DNA from: Desulfosudis oleivorans
GTDB lineage: Bacteria > Desulfobacterota > Desulfobacteria > Desulfobacterales > SURF-7
Direction: 5' to 3'
Assembly (NCBI GenBank): GCA_020723305.1
Contig: DYJC01000008.1
Coordinates: forward strand, 1 to 64,000
DNA: 64,000 nucleotides
The notes under the pieces are model-generated. The model was not told the DNA's origin, ran no database searches, and saw nothing but the letters and a program-made list of their open reading frames with translations. Position numbers and translations under genes: made by a program. Positions 16,865-25,089 of the stretch are shown in pieces (the stretch's first letter is position 1; each line of letters begins with the position of its first letter).

Positions 16865-17662
16865 ATGCCCGATACCGAACTGATCAAGGAAATCAATCAT
16901 ACTGTCGGAACCCTGAAATTCAATCGGCCCGAGAGAAGAAATGCACTTTCACAAAATCTTCTCGTCGATCTTCATCTGACCCTGAAAAAATGGGAAACGG
17001 AAAACACTGTCCGGGTAGTCGTCATTACCGGAAATTCCGACAAAGCCTTTTCCGCAGGATATGATATCATGGCCATTCCTACGGAAATGACCCCCGAAGC
17101 AGCGGAAATATTGAAAACAAGCAATCCTCTTGAACTGGCCCTTGACAGTGTGAAAAACTTTCCATACCCGGTGATCGCCATGATCAATGGATACTGTTTC
17201 GGAGCTGGTCTGAACCTGGCCATGTGCTGTGACATCCGGATCGGGGCCGACCACATCAAGGCTGGAATGCCTCCGGCAAAACTGGGACTTGTGTATCATC
17301 CCGAAGGTCTGAAACAGTTTATCGAGGTGATCGGAATCGCCAGAACCCGTGAAATCTTTTTTACCGCACACACCTATGAGGGAAATCAGCTCAGGGAAAT
17401 GGGTCTGGTGGATCATATAGTTCCCATGCAGACACTTTCGGAAACAACATACCGGATTGCGGATGAAATAGCGAACAATGCCCCCCTTTCCCTCAGGGGC
17501 ATGAAAAAGATTATCAACATGCTCGGGAAATATCCTCCCATGAGTTCCGAAGACACAGCGATGGCACAAAATATGATAACCGAATCATTTAACAGTAACG
17601 ATCTCAAAGAGGGTCAGACAGCATTTATTGAAAAACGAAAACCGATTTTTACCGGTAAGTAG
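16865..17662 (+). CDS. Crotonase-fold decarboxylase, methylmalonyl-CoA decarboxylase (ScpB/YgfG)-like
   Basis: A 265-residue crotonase. It lacks both catalytic glutamates of enoyl-CoA hydratase (GAGLNLA and MPPAKLG in place of GGGCELA and QPEILLG), so a hydratase role is unlikely. It resembles, from memory, E. coli methylmalonyl-CoA decarboxylase: FSAGYDI at the oxyanion hole (residue 66 is His in E. coli, Tyr here), KLGLVYHPEGL with Tyr144 in the place of E. coli Tyr140, and the ending FIEKRKPIFTGK against FLEKRKPNFVGH. Together with the mutase and MeaB it would decarboxylate the rearranged alkylmalonyl-CoA. The start follows AAAAGGAG; an ATG 18 bp earlier is less well placed. Confidence 0.78.
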   Translation: MPDTELIKEINHTVGTLKFNRPERRNALSQNLLVDLHLTLKKWETENTVRVVVITGNSDKAFSAGYDIMAIPTEMTPEAAEILKTSNPLELALDSVKNFPYPVIAMINGYCFGAGLNLAMCCDIRIGADHIKAGMPPAKLGLVYHPEGLKQFIEVIGIARTREIFFTAHTYEGNQLREMGLVDHIVPMQTLSETTYRIADEIANNAPLSLRGMKKIINMLGKYPPMSSEDTAMAQNMITESFNSNDLKEGQTAFIEKRKPIFTGK

Positions 17663-17717
17663 ACTGTTACCGGTAAGTCTTTTAATGAACAACAACTGAA
17701 GAAGAAAGGAGAATCAC

Positions 17718-19298
17718 ATGTCATCAACTCCATGGGATGTAGGATATATACCCTACAAACATAGTATTATGCATCCGGAAAAAACAGCAATCATTTTCGA
17801 GGATCAGCCTGTTTCCTACCGTCAGTTAAATGAAGGAATCAATCGATGCGCTCACATGCTCCAGGCCAAAGGAATCAAAAAAGGGGATCGTGTATCGGTC
17901 CTGATGCTGAACTGCATGGAATTTCTGGAAATCTATTTTGCAACCGCAAAATTAGGCGGCATTCTGGTTCCGCTGAACTGGCGGCTTCTGGGGCCTGAGC
18001 TGGAGTATCAGCTGAATGACTGTGAAGCACGGTTTCTGTTTTTCCATGACTCCTTTCTGGGAAGCATCGATCTCATTCGGTCCAGGCTGAAAGTAGAGGA
18101 AGATAAATTCATTTTTCTGAAGAACGGCGGCCCCCAATTTCCCGGTTTTGAGCTGCCGGGTTGTCCGAATTGGGCAGAAGAGTATAAGGATATCGTAGCC
18201 GAACACCGTACAACAGAACCGGTAATTACCGAGCCGGTATTTATGAATGATCCAATTTCCATTGTTTATACTTCCGGAGTCACCGGTAACCCAAAGGGTG
18301 CTGTCCTCTCCCATGAACAGACATTTTTTAAGAACTTCCAGATCGGAACTTATACCGGCTCCAATCAGAATGATGTGATTATCGCCCAGATGCCCCTTTT
18401 CCATTCCGGAGGACTGTTTATCGTCGCCACTCCCTCCCTGAATTCAGGGTCCACACTGGTAATGCGGAGAGGATTTGATCCCAATGAATTTGCCGAAGAT
18501 ATCCAGAGATACCGCGGCACCATCGTCTTTGCGCTGACCACCATGTGGAAAATGATTGTCGATACCGGAAAACTTGATGAAATCGATGTCAGTAGCGTCC
18601 GGTGTGTGGTAGGTGGAGGAGAAAGAACGCCGGCAAGCCTGATCGAAGGACTTGCGAAACGGGGACTTCAACTGCAGCAGGGATTCGGGCAAACCGAGAA
18701 TTCCGCCATGATGTTGCTTCCCAAAGAAGACATCCTCCGCAAGATGGGATCGATTGGCAAACCGGGATATTTTACGGAAATCTGGATTGAGGACAAAACC
18801 GGGAAAAGGCTTCCGGCGGGAGAGGTCGGGGAAATTGTGGCCAAAGGCCCGACCGTCATGTCCGGATACTGGAATCTTCCGGAGATATCGGCAAAAACCA
18901 TCGTCAACGGGGTTCTCCACACCGGCGACCTGGGGTATATAGATGAGGAAGGATATTTTTACATTGTCGACCGCGCCAAGGATATGTACCGAAGCGGCGG
19001 TGAAAATGTCTATCCTGCGGAAATTGAAAAACTTCTTTTAAATCATCCGGATATCAGTCAGGTTGCCATCATTGGCGTCCCCGACAAAAAGTGGGGAGAG
19101 GTGGGAACGGCTTTTATCGTTCCCAAAGAGAAAGGAAAAGTCATTCCTGTCGAAGATATCCAGGTCTATCTCAAAGACAAGGTAGCGAAATACAAGCATC
19201 CGGCCCATATTAAAATGATGACCGAACTACCACTTACCGCAACCATGAAGATCAAGAAATCGGAACTCAAGGAGAAGTATGCCGGCTTTAAAAATTGA
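17718..19298 (+). CDS. AMP-forming acyl-CoA ligase (alkylsuccinyl-CoA synthetase candidate)
   Basis: A 526-residue ANL-superfamily ligase. Motifs in order: VYTSGVTGNPKGAVLSH (P-loop), GFGQTEN (A5), HTGDLGYIDEEGYFY (A7) and RSGGENVYPAEIE (A8), with the catalytic Lys near the C-terminus in TATMKIKKSEL. It would activate a free acid to its CoA ester via an acyl-AMP. In AK-01-like clusters an AMP ligase activates the alkylsuccinate made by the GRE, and position supports that here. AGAAAGGAG precedes the ATG. The exact substrate is inference. Confidence 0.85.
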   Translation: MSSTPWDVGYIPYKHSIMHPEKTAIIFEDQPVSYRQLNEGINRCAHMLQAKGIKKGDRVSVLMLNCMEFLEIYFATAKLGGILVPLNWRLLGPELEYQLNDCEARFLFFHDSFLGSIDLIRSRLKVEEDKFIFLKNGGPQFPGFELPGCPNWAEEYKDIVAEHRTTEPVITEPVFMNDPISIVYTSGVTGNPKGAVLSHEQTFFKNFQIGTYTGSNQNDVIIAQMPLFHSGGLFIVATPSLNSGSTLVMRRGFDPNEFAEDIQRYRGTIVFALTTMWKMIVDTGKLDEIDVSSVRCVVGGGERTPASLIEGLAKRGLQLQQGFGQTENSAMMLLPKEDILRKMGSIGKPGYFTEIWIEDKTGKRLPAGEVGEIVAKGPTVMSGYWNLPEISAKTIVNGVLHTGDLGYIDEEGYFYIVDRAKDMYRSGGENVYPAEIEKLLLNHPDISQVAIIGVPDKKWGEVGTAFIVPKEKGKVIPVEDIQVYLKDKVAKYKHPAHIKMMTELPLTATMKIKKSELKEKYAGFKN

Positions 19299-19343
19299 TA
19301 TCAATGGCCGGTAATCTTACTTTATAGATCAGGAGAAGACAAT

Positions 19344-20921
19344 ATGGATGAATTATTACAGAAACGACTGGCCGAACTGGATGCTGTCCGGAAGAAGGTC
19401 ATTCTGGGCGGCGGGCAGGATAAAATCGACAAGCATCACCGGCAGGGCAAACTCACAGCCCGGGAACGTATCGATCTGCTGCTGGATCCGGATAGTTTTC
19501 TGGAATTGAATATGCTGGCTGCCCATGCAGTCGACATGCCCAGCGACGGTCTGGTATGCGGCAGTGGAAACGTCAACGGCAGACAGATATTTGTCTACTC
19601 ACAGGATCGAACGGTTCGTGGGGGGTCCGTTGGGGTGGAGCATGGATACAAAATGTACAAGACCGTCGAACGGGCTCTTGAGATGCGGGTGCCGCTGATC
19701 GGTCTTCATGATTCCCCGGGCGCCCGTCTTCCCAACTCCGATGAACTGGAATGGCTCGGCCGGCGGAAACGATCCATTTTTTCCAATATTTCCGAAAAAC
19801 ACGGAGGCGCTGTATTTTTTCCAAATACCCTGAGCTCCGGCATCATACCCCAGATTTCCGCCATAGTCGGAACCTGCGGCGGAATATCCGTGTATTCTCC
19901 GGCCCTGAACGATTTCGTGTATATGGTGGATAACATCAGCCATATGTTTATTACCGGGCCCATGGTTGTCAAAATGGTAACCGGTGAGGATATTTCCATG
20001 GATGAATTGGGAGGGGCGGAAGTCCATGCCCGGAAGACCGGCAATTGCGATTTCCGGATGCCGGATGAAAAAACCCTTTATACGGAGATCCGTCGGCTGC
20101 TCAGTTTTTTGCCTGAAAATTGTGATGAAAAACCGCCTGCATATCCAAGCAAGGATGATCCTAACCGGATGTGCACAGAACTGAATGAGATTGTTCCGAC
20201 AATCCCGAACAAACCATTTGACATACATCGTGTGATTGAAAGCATTGCAGACAACGGTGATTTTCTGGAGGTCAAAAAGGAGTTTGCAGGTGAAATCATT
20301 GTAGGTTTCGGCAGAATGGATGGTAAAACAGTTGGTTTTGTCGCAAACCAGCCCATGGTTAAAGCCGGTTCCCTGACCGTTGACAGTTCCGACAAGCAGG
20401 CACGGTTTATCCGTTTCTGCGATTGTTTCAACATCCCCCTGATCATGCTGGTCGATACACCTGCCTATATGCCGGGTTCTGATCAGGAACATTCCGGCAT
20501 TATCCGACACGGTGCCAAGGTGCTGTATGCTCTTTGTGAAGCCACCGTACCCAGAATCGTCATGGTGCTTCGAAAAGCATACGGCGGCGGAAACCTGGGC
20601 ATGGGAGTTCTCCCCGGACTTGGAAGTGATCTGGTACTGTACTGGCCGATTATGGAAACCGGTATCCTGGGAGCGGATCAGTCGGTCATGCTCCTGTATG
20701 GGCGAGATCCGAATTTTCATACACCCGGATGGCTGAACCGGAAACTGGAAGAATACAGAGAAACCTATGCCAATCCGATTTATGATGTGTCCTCCAATAT
20801 CAATGTGGAAGAGATTGTTGCTCCTGCGGAGAGCCGGAGGTATCTGATTCGCGCATTGCGGATGCTGGCCGGCAAGAAAAAAGACCGGCCGAAAAAACGG
20901 CATGGGAATATTCCGTTGTAA
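19344..20921 (+). CDS. Acyl-CoA carboxyltransferase (propionyl-CoA carboxylase beta / methylmalonyl-CoA decarboxylase alpha type)
   Basis: A 525-residue biotin-dependent carboxyltransferase. Family features are LTARERIDLLLDP at residues 34-46, HDSPGARLP, ITGPMVVKMVTGE in the N-half acyl-CoA site, and VDTPAYMPGSDQEHSGIIRHGAK plus RKAYGGGNLGMG in the C-half carboxybiotin site. No biotin carboxylase, carrier protein or membrane decarboxylase subunit lies in the window, so the partner must be elsewhere. It may transfer CO2 from the alkylmalonyl-CoA to biotin, or regenerate methylmalonyl-CoA from propionyl-CoA. It is the last gene before a terminator; AGGAGAAG precedes the ATG. Confidence 0.88.
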   Translation: MDELLQKRLAELDAVRKKVILGGGQDKIDKHHRQGKLTARERIDLLLDPDSFLELNMLAAHAVDMPSDGLVCGSGNVNGRQIFVYSQDRTVRGGSVGVEHGYKMYKTVERALEMRVPLIGLHDSPGARLPNSDELEWLGRRKRSIFSNISEKHGGAVFFPNTLSSGIIPQISAIVGTCGGISVYSPALNDFVYMVDNISHMFITGPMVVKMVTGEDISMDELGGAEVHARKTGNCDFRMPDEKTLYTEIRRLLSFLPENCDEKPPAYPSKDDPNRMCTELNEIVPTIPNKPFDIHRVIESIADNGDFLEVKKEFAGEIIVGFGRMDGKTVGFVANQPMVKAGSLTVDSSDKQARFIRFCDCFNIPLIMLVDTPAYMPGSDQEHSGIIRHGAKVLYALCEATVPRIVMVLRKAYGGGNLGMGVLPGLGSDLVLYWPIMETGILGADQSVMLLYGRDPNFHTPGWLNRKLEEYRETYANPIYDVSSNINVEEIVAPAESRRYLIRALRMLAGKKKDRPKKRHGNIPL

Positions 20922-20977
20922 AGGACTGCCCTGGAAAGCGGCTTTACCAGCGGTTTCTTGAAAAACCGGTTATGAAT

Positions 20978-21027
20978 AAACGGATGAAACAGTTTAGATC
21001 AAACTTCTGTTTTATCCGTTTTTATTA
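20978..21027 (+). terminator. Rho-independent terminator of the fumarate-addition cluster
   Basis: AAACGGATGAAACAG (20978-20992) pairs with CTGTTTTATCCGTTT (21007-21021), 15 bp with one G-U pair, and is followed by a T-rich run. It sits 57 bp after the carboxyltransferase stop and separates the cluster from the activator gene. Confidence 0.85.
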
Positions 21028-21144
21028 TATACCGGTATCAAAACCCATGATAAAAAGATTGATTTTAGACGCCATCACCGCTACATAACAGGATATTGAC
21101 TTTTTTCTGCATAGAACCTTTCTCTGTATCGCGAGGCGAGGATA

Positions 21145-22959
21145 ATGACGGAAAAACCTTCTTCAGAAAAACTTGAAAACAGGATTGCCGAACTTGAGGA
21201 AAAGATACAGAAATACAGCCGGCAAAATCAATTTTTTGACCTGTTGATCAGCAGCCTGCCCGGACTTTTCTATCTTTTTGACAGTGATTTTTTTATCCAT
21301 AAATGGAATAAGAATGTTGAAACCGTAACTGGTTTTACAGCAGAAGAGATCCAGTCTAGGCACCTTTTTGATCTGTTTACCGGAGAGGATCTGATCCTTA
21401 TTCAAAAGGGTATTGAAGAAACCTTTTTAAAGGGTGAGGCCACTGTAGAGGCGGTACTGAATACAACAGATGGTCAAAAAATCCCTTATTACTTTACCGG
21501 CGCAAGCACCACCATCGAAAACAAACATTTCCTGCTGGGCGTGGGGATTGATATCAGCAAAAGGAAAAAAGCTGAAAATGCTTTAAAGGAAAGTGAAGCG
21601 CTGTATCGGATATTTGCCGAACGCATGACCGAAGGAGTGATTCTTTTTCATAATTTTAAAATCCTGTTTGCAAACAAGGCGTTTACTTCCATGATCGGAT
21701 ATAAAAATCCTTCCGACCTGATCCGGAAAAACATCATGGATATGATCGCAGAAGGTTTTGAGGTCTATTTTCGTGAAATGTTTGAAGCCATTCAGAATGA
21801 TATCTGCAAAGAACGATTTTTTCAGGCCCGTTGGCGGACCACAGAAGAAAAAGAGATCTGGGTGGAAGGAAGAGCCAACCTGATCAAATGGAAAGGAGAG
21901 CGGACTGTTTTGCTGACGGCCAGAGATATCACCGAGACCAAACTCATAGAGATCTCTCTGCAGGAGGAAACCGAAAACCTGAGAAGGGAAAATGTCACCC
22001 TGCGTTCCTCCATCAAGGACCGGTATCGCCTTGGTGAAATCATTGGAAAAAGCAAATCCATGCAGGTTGTCTATGAACGGATATTAAACGCCGCTGCATC
22101 CAATGCCAATGTGGTTATTTACGGTGAATCCGGAACCGGCAAGGAGCTGGTTGCCAGAGCTGTTCATAAAATGAGCAGGCGTTCCGAAAAACCCTTTATC
22201 GCTGTGAATTCCTCTGCCATACCGGACAACCTTCTGGAAAGCGAATTTTTCGGATACAAAAAAGGAGGGTTCACCGGTGCCCATGCAGATCACCAGGGGT
22301 ACCTTGACCGGGCCGACGGCGGTACGCTGTTCTTAGATGAGGTAGGCGACATCAATCCGGGACTCCAGGCTAAACTCCTCCGCGCACTGGAAGGAGGCGG
22401 CTATTCTCCCATTGGAAGCAGTGTTGTCAAACAATCTGATGTTCGAATCCTTTCCGCAACCCATAAAAACCTGATGAACCAGATCAAGGAAGGAAATATG
22501 CGGGAGGATTTTTTCTACCGGATTCATATCATCCCCATCCATCTCCCTCCTCTGCGGGAACGAAAGGACGACATCCCGCTTCTGGTTGAACATTTTTTAA
22601 AAATCTATTCCTATGAAAAAGGGCTGAAGCAGCTCAGCGGGCAGGTCATGGAAGAACTGATGCAATATGACTACCCGGGAAACGTTCGGGAACTGCAAAA
22701 TATTATCCAGCGGTATCTTGCCGTAAAAACAATCGATTTTATCTGCCGGAATGACACCGGCTCCCCCGGCAAAGAAAAAGAGAGTGATGAAGTTCAGAAA
22801 AGCATGGAAAACAGCCTTCATTCCAATATCGGCAGCATGGAAAAAGAGATGATCCGGAAAGCATTGACGGAACATAGAAATAATAAAAGCCGTGCTGCTG
22901 AAGCGCTCGGCATATCGCGTAAAACCCTTTCCCGGAAAATGAAGCGATTGAACTTATAG
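21145..22959 (+). CDS. PAS-domain sigma-54-dependent transcriptional activator
   Basis: A 604-residue enhancer-binding protein. Two PAS domains (about 25-140 and 150-270) would sense the signal. The AAA+ domain has Walker A GESGTGKE and Walker B GGTLFLDEVGD. The C-terminal Fis-type helix-turn-helix is NNKSRAAEALGISRKTLSR. The sigma-54 contact loop reads GGFTGA (374-379) instead of the usual GAFTGA. It has no receiver domain, so control is by ligand or redox state. It is the obvious candidate regulator of the promoter at 4986. Its end overlaps the convergent kinase gene by 6 bp. Confidence 0.9.
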   Translation: MTEKPSSEKLENRIAELEEKIQKYSRQNQFFDLLISSLPGLFYLFDSDFFIHKWNKNVETVTGFTAEEIQSRHLFDLFTGEDLILIQKGIEETFLKGEATVEAVLNTTDGQKIPYYFTGASTTIENKHFLLGVGIDISKRKKAENALKESEALYRIFAERMTEGVILFHNFKILFANKAFTSMIGYKNPSDLIRKNIMDMIAEGFEVYFREMFEAIQNDICKERFFQARWRTTEEKEIWVEGRANLIKWKGERTVLLTARDITETKLIEISLQEETENLRRENVTLRSSIKDRYRLGEIIGKSKSMQVVYERILNAAASNANVVIYGESGTGKELVARAVHKMSRRSEKPFIAVNSSAIPDNLLESEFFGYKKGGFTGAHADHQGYLDRADGGTLFLDEVGDINPGLQAKLLRALEGGGYSPIGSSVVKQSDVRILSATHKNLMNQIKEGNMREDFFYRIHIIPIHLPPLRERKDDIPLLVEHFLKIYSYEKGLKQLSGQVMEELMQYDYPGNVRELQNIIQRYLAVKTIDFICRNDTGSPGKEKESDEVQKSMENSLHSNIGSMEKEMIRKALTEHRNNKSRAAEALGISRKTLSRKMKRLNL

Positions 22960-25089
22960 CTTTCCTTGTTTACCGTCCAGCACATCGCTTATTTTTGCGC
23001 CAAGATCCTTCATTGAAAACGGCTTCTGGATGAAATGCACTCCCTCATCCAGCACTCCTCGATGGACGATTGCGTTAGCCGTATAGCCGGACATAAACAG
23101 GTGCTTAATGTTGGGGTTAAGACAGACCAGGTTCTTGGCCAAATCGTGGCCATTCATCTCCGGCATGACCACGTCGGTGATGAGTAGTTGTATTTCACTC
23201 CAGTGTTTTTGCGCTATTCGGAGTGCCTCGCTTGGAGCGTTGGCGGTCAGTACCTTATAGCCCAGCTTTTCAAGCATGGCTTTGCTCATCTTCAGAATAT
23301 CTTCCTGGTCCTCTACCAACAGCACAATCTCGCCCTGGCCTCTCTGAATAAATGTCGTGCTTTCATCTTTTGGTGCCAGGATTTCCCCTATGAACCGGGG
23401 CAGATAGATTTTAAAGGTCGAGCCCTTGCCCGGTTCGCTGTAAACACTGATGAATCCATTGTTTTGTTTGACGATCCCGTAAACAGTGGACAGACCGAGT
23501 CCAGTCCCCTTTCCCACCTTCTTGGTGCTAAAAAACGGCTCGAAAATGCGATCCAGGATTTCTTTATCAATACCCTGGCCATCGTCGCTCACAGAGAGCA
23601 TCGTGTATTGTCCGCTGACAAGGCCTGGGTGAACAGCACTATAGGGCTCATCGAAGACTATGTTATTTGTCTCGATGGTGAGGTTGCCAACCCCGACGAT
23701 AGCGTCCCGGGCGTTGAGGCAAAGGTTGGCCAGAATCTGATCAATTTGTGAAGGGTCAACCCTGACTGGCCATAGTCCTGCTTTCGGCTTCCAGAGGAGA
23801 TGAATATCCTCGCCAATCAACCGTTGCAACATCTTGAGCATACTTGCCAAAGTGTCGTTCAAATTTAATATTTTGGGCACCATAATCTGCTTGCGTGCAA
23901 AAGCCAAAAGCTGTCGTGTCAGGTCTGCAGACCGTTGAGCCGCATTCTGGATATCTTTCAGCGTCCTGTAGACTGGCTCCGTGTGACTGACCTCCATCAA
24001 GCCCAACTCCGCAGACCCGAGAATCACCCCCAGCATGTTGTTAAAGTCATGGGCCACTCCGCCGGCCAGAAGGCCCACGGATTCCATTTTTTGTGACTGG
24101 TTCAATTGAGCCTGCAACTTTTTCTGTTCCATTTCCGACTGTTTACGTTCGGTGACATCCTGAAAAACAAGGATGCCGGCTACAATGGCCCCATCAGGGT
24201 TATAAATGGGCGCGGCATTGAATGAAATCCATTTATCCCGGCCTTGGGCATTACGGATAATGACCTCTTCGTCTTGGATGATCTCACCCTTCACCGTAGA
24301 CCTCAAAAAAGGCAGTTCTCCCTTGGGATACGACGTTCCATCAGTCCGTAAAACCTGCCAACCGGCGTTGTGGCTACTGATTTTATTCTCAGATGAAAAC
24401 AGGAGGGTTGGATCACAAACGTTCAATACCGCAGGATTGGCCCAGCGGATTTTGGCATCATTTGCGTCGGAGATGATGATGCCTGTGGGCGAATGCTCAA
24501 GAGCAGCCTCCAGCAGGGCACTTATTTGTTCTTTTTCTTCTGTTCTCTGCCGGACCAACTTGTCTAAATTCCCAAGTCGGCCCTGAACCTCCCGGTTCAG
24601 CTGCCATTTACAGGTTAGGGCATGCGCCAGCTGAAGCACCTCCAAATTGTCGAAGGGTTTTTTAAGGATCAGTAAACTATCGGTCTCTCCAAGTACTTTA
24701 TGAATTTCCTGCCAGGAATAGTCTGCGTAAGCCGTGCAAAGAACCACCTGCAAGTCCGGGCATTCCTGCCAGAGATGGCTGATCGTTTCGATGCCGTCCC
24801 ACCCCGGAGGCATGCGGCCATCCACAAATGCCAGTGCATAGGGTCGTCCAGAAAATCGCGCCTGCCGGACCTTCTCTAACCCCTCTTCCCCTTGGGAGGC
24901 ACAATCAATTTCAAATTTGATGGATGCCATGGGCTGGATCTCCGTACCAAATAGCACAGACTCCATGTTCTGTAAGGCATCTCCTGACGTAGCTGATTTA
25001 ATTAATACTTTTCTAAAATCATCATGGATTGCTGTGTTATCGTCGATCACCAATATACGATGGGATTGATTGTTCACGTGGGTGTCCAT
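22954..25089 (-). CDS. Hybrid histidine kinase (REC-PAS-HisKA-HATPase-REC)
   Basis: A 711-residue soluble hybrid kinase. An N-terminal receiver ([13 protein letters not shown]; phosphoacceptor in [12 protein letters not shown]) is followed by a PAS domain (about 195-310), a HisKA site [13 protein letters not shown], an ATPase core with [15 protein letters not shown], and a C-terminal receiver ([21 protein letters not shown]). No membrane segment is seen, so it probably takes phosphate from the upstream membrane kinase through its first receiver. The start overlaps the end of that kinase gene by 16 bp, indicating coupling. Confidence 0.88.
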   Translation of the reverse strand: MDTHVNNQSHRILVIDDNTAIHDDFRKVLIKSATSGDALQNMESVLFGTEIQPMASIKFEIDCASQGEEGLEKVRQARFSGRPYALAFVDGRMPPGWDGIETISHLWQECPDLQVVLCTAYADYSWQEIHKVLGETDSLLILKKPFDNLEVLQLAHALTCKWQLNREVQGRLGNLDKLVRQRTEEKEQISALLEAALEHSPTGIIISDANDAKIRWANPAVLNVCDPTLLFSSENKISSHNAGWQVLRTDGTSYPKGELPFLRSTVKGEIIQDEEVIIRNAQGRDKWISFNAAPIYNPDGAIVAGILVFQDVTERKQSEMEQKKLQAQLNQSQKMESVGLLAGGVAHDFNNMLGVILGSAELGLMEVSHTEPVYRTLKDIQNAAQRSADLTRQLLAFARKQIMVPKILNLNDTLASMLKMLQRLIGEDIHLLWKPKAGLWPVRVDPSQIDQILANLCLNARDAIVGVGNLTIETNNIVFDEPYSAVHPGLVSGQYTMLSVSDDGQGIDKEILDRIFEPFFSTKKVGKGTGLGLSTVYGIVKQNNGFISVYSEPGKGSTFKIYLPRFIGEILAPKDESTTFIQRGQGEIVLLVEDQEDILKMSKAMLEKLGYKVLTANAPSEALRIAQKHWSEIQLLITDVVMPEMNGHDLAKNLVCLNPNIKHLFMSGYTANAIVHRGVLDEGVHFIQKPFSMKDLGAKISDVLDGKQGKL

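Noticed and set aside
16865-17662. Enoyl-CoA hydratase for beta-oxidation
   Set aside because: Both catalytic glutamates are replaced, and similarity to methylmalonyl-CoA decarboxylase is stronger.
19599-20903. Long antisense open frame (434 codons) opposite the carboxyltransferase
   Set aside because: Its translation has no recognisable domain, it lacks a ribosome site, and the opposite strand encodes a full conserved enzyme.
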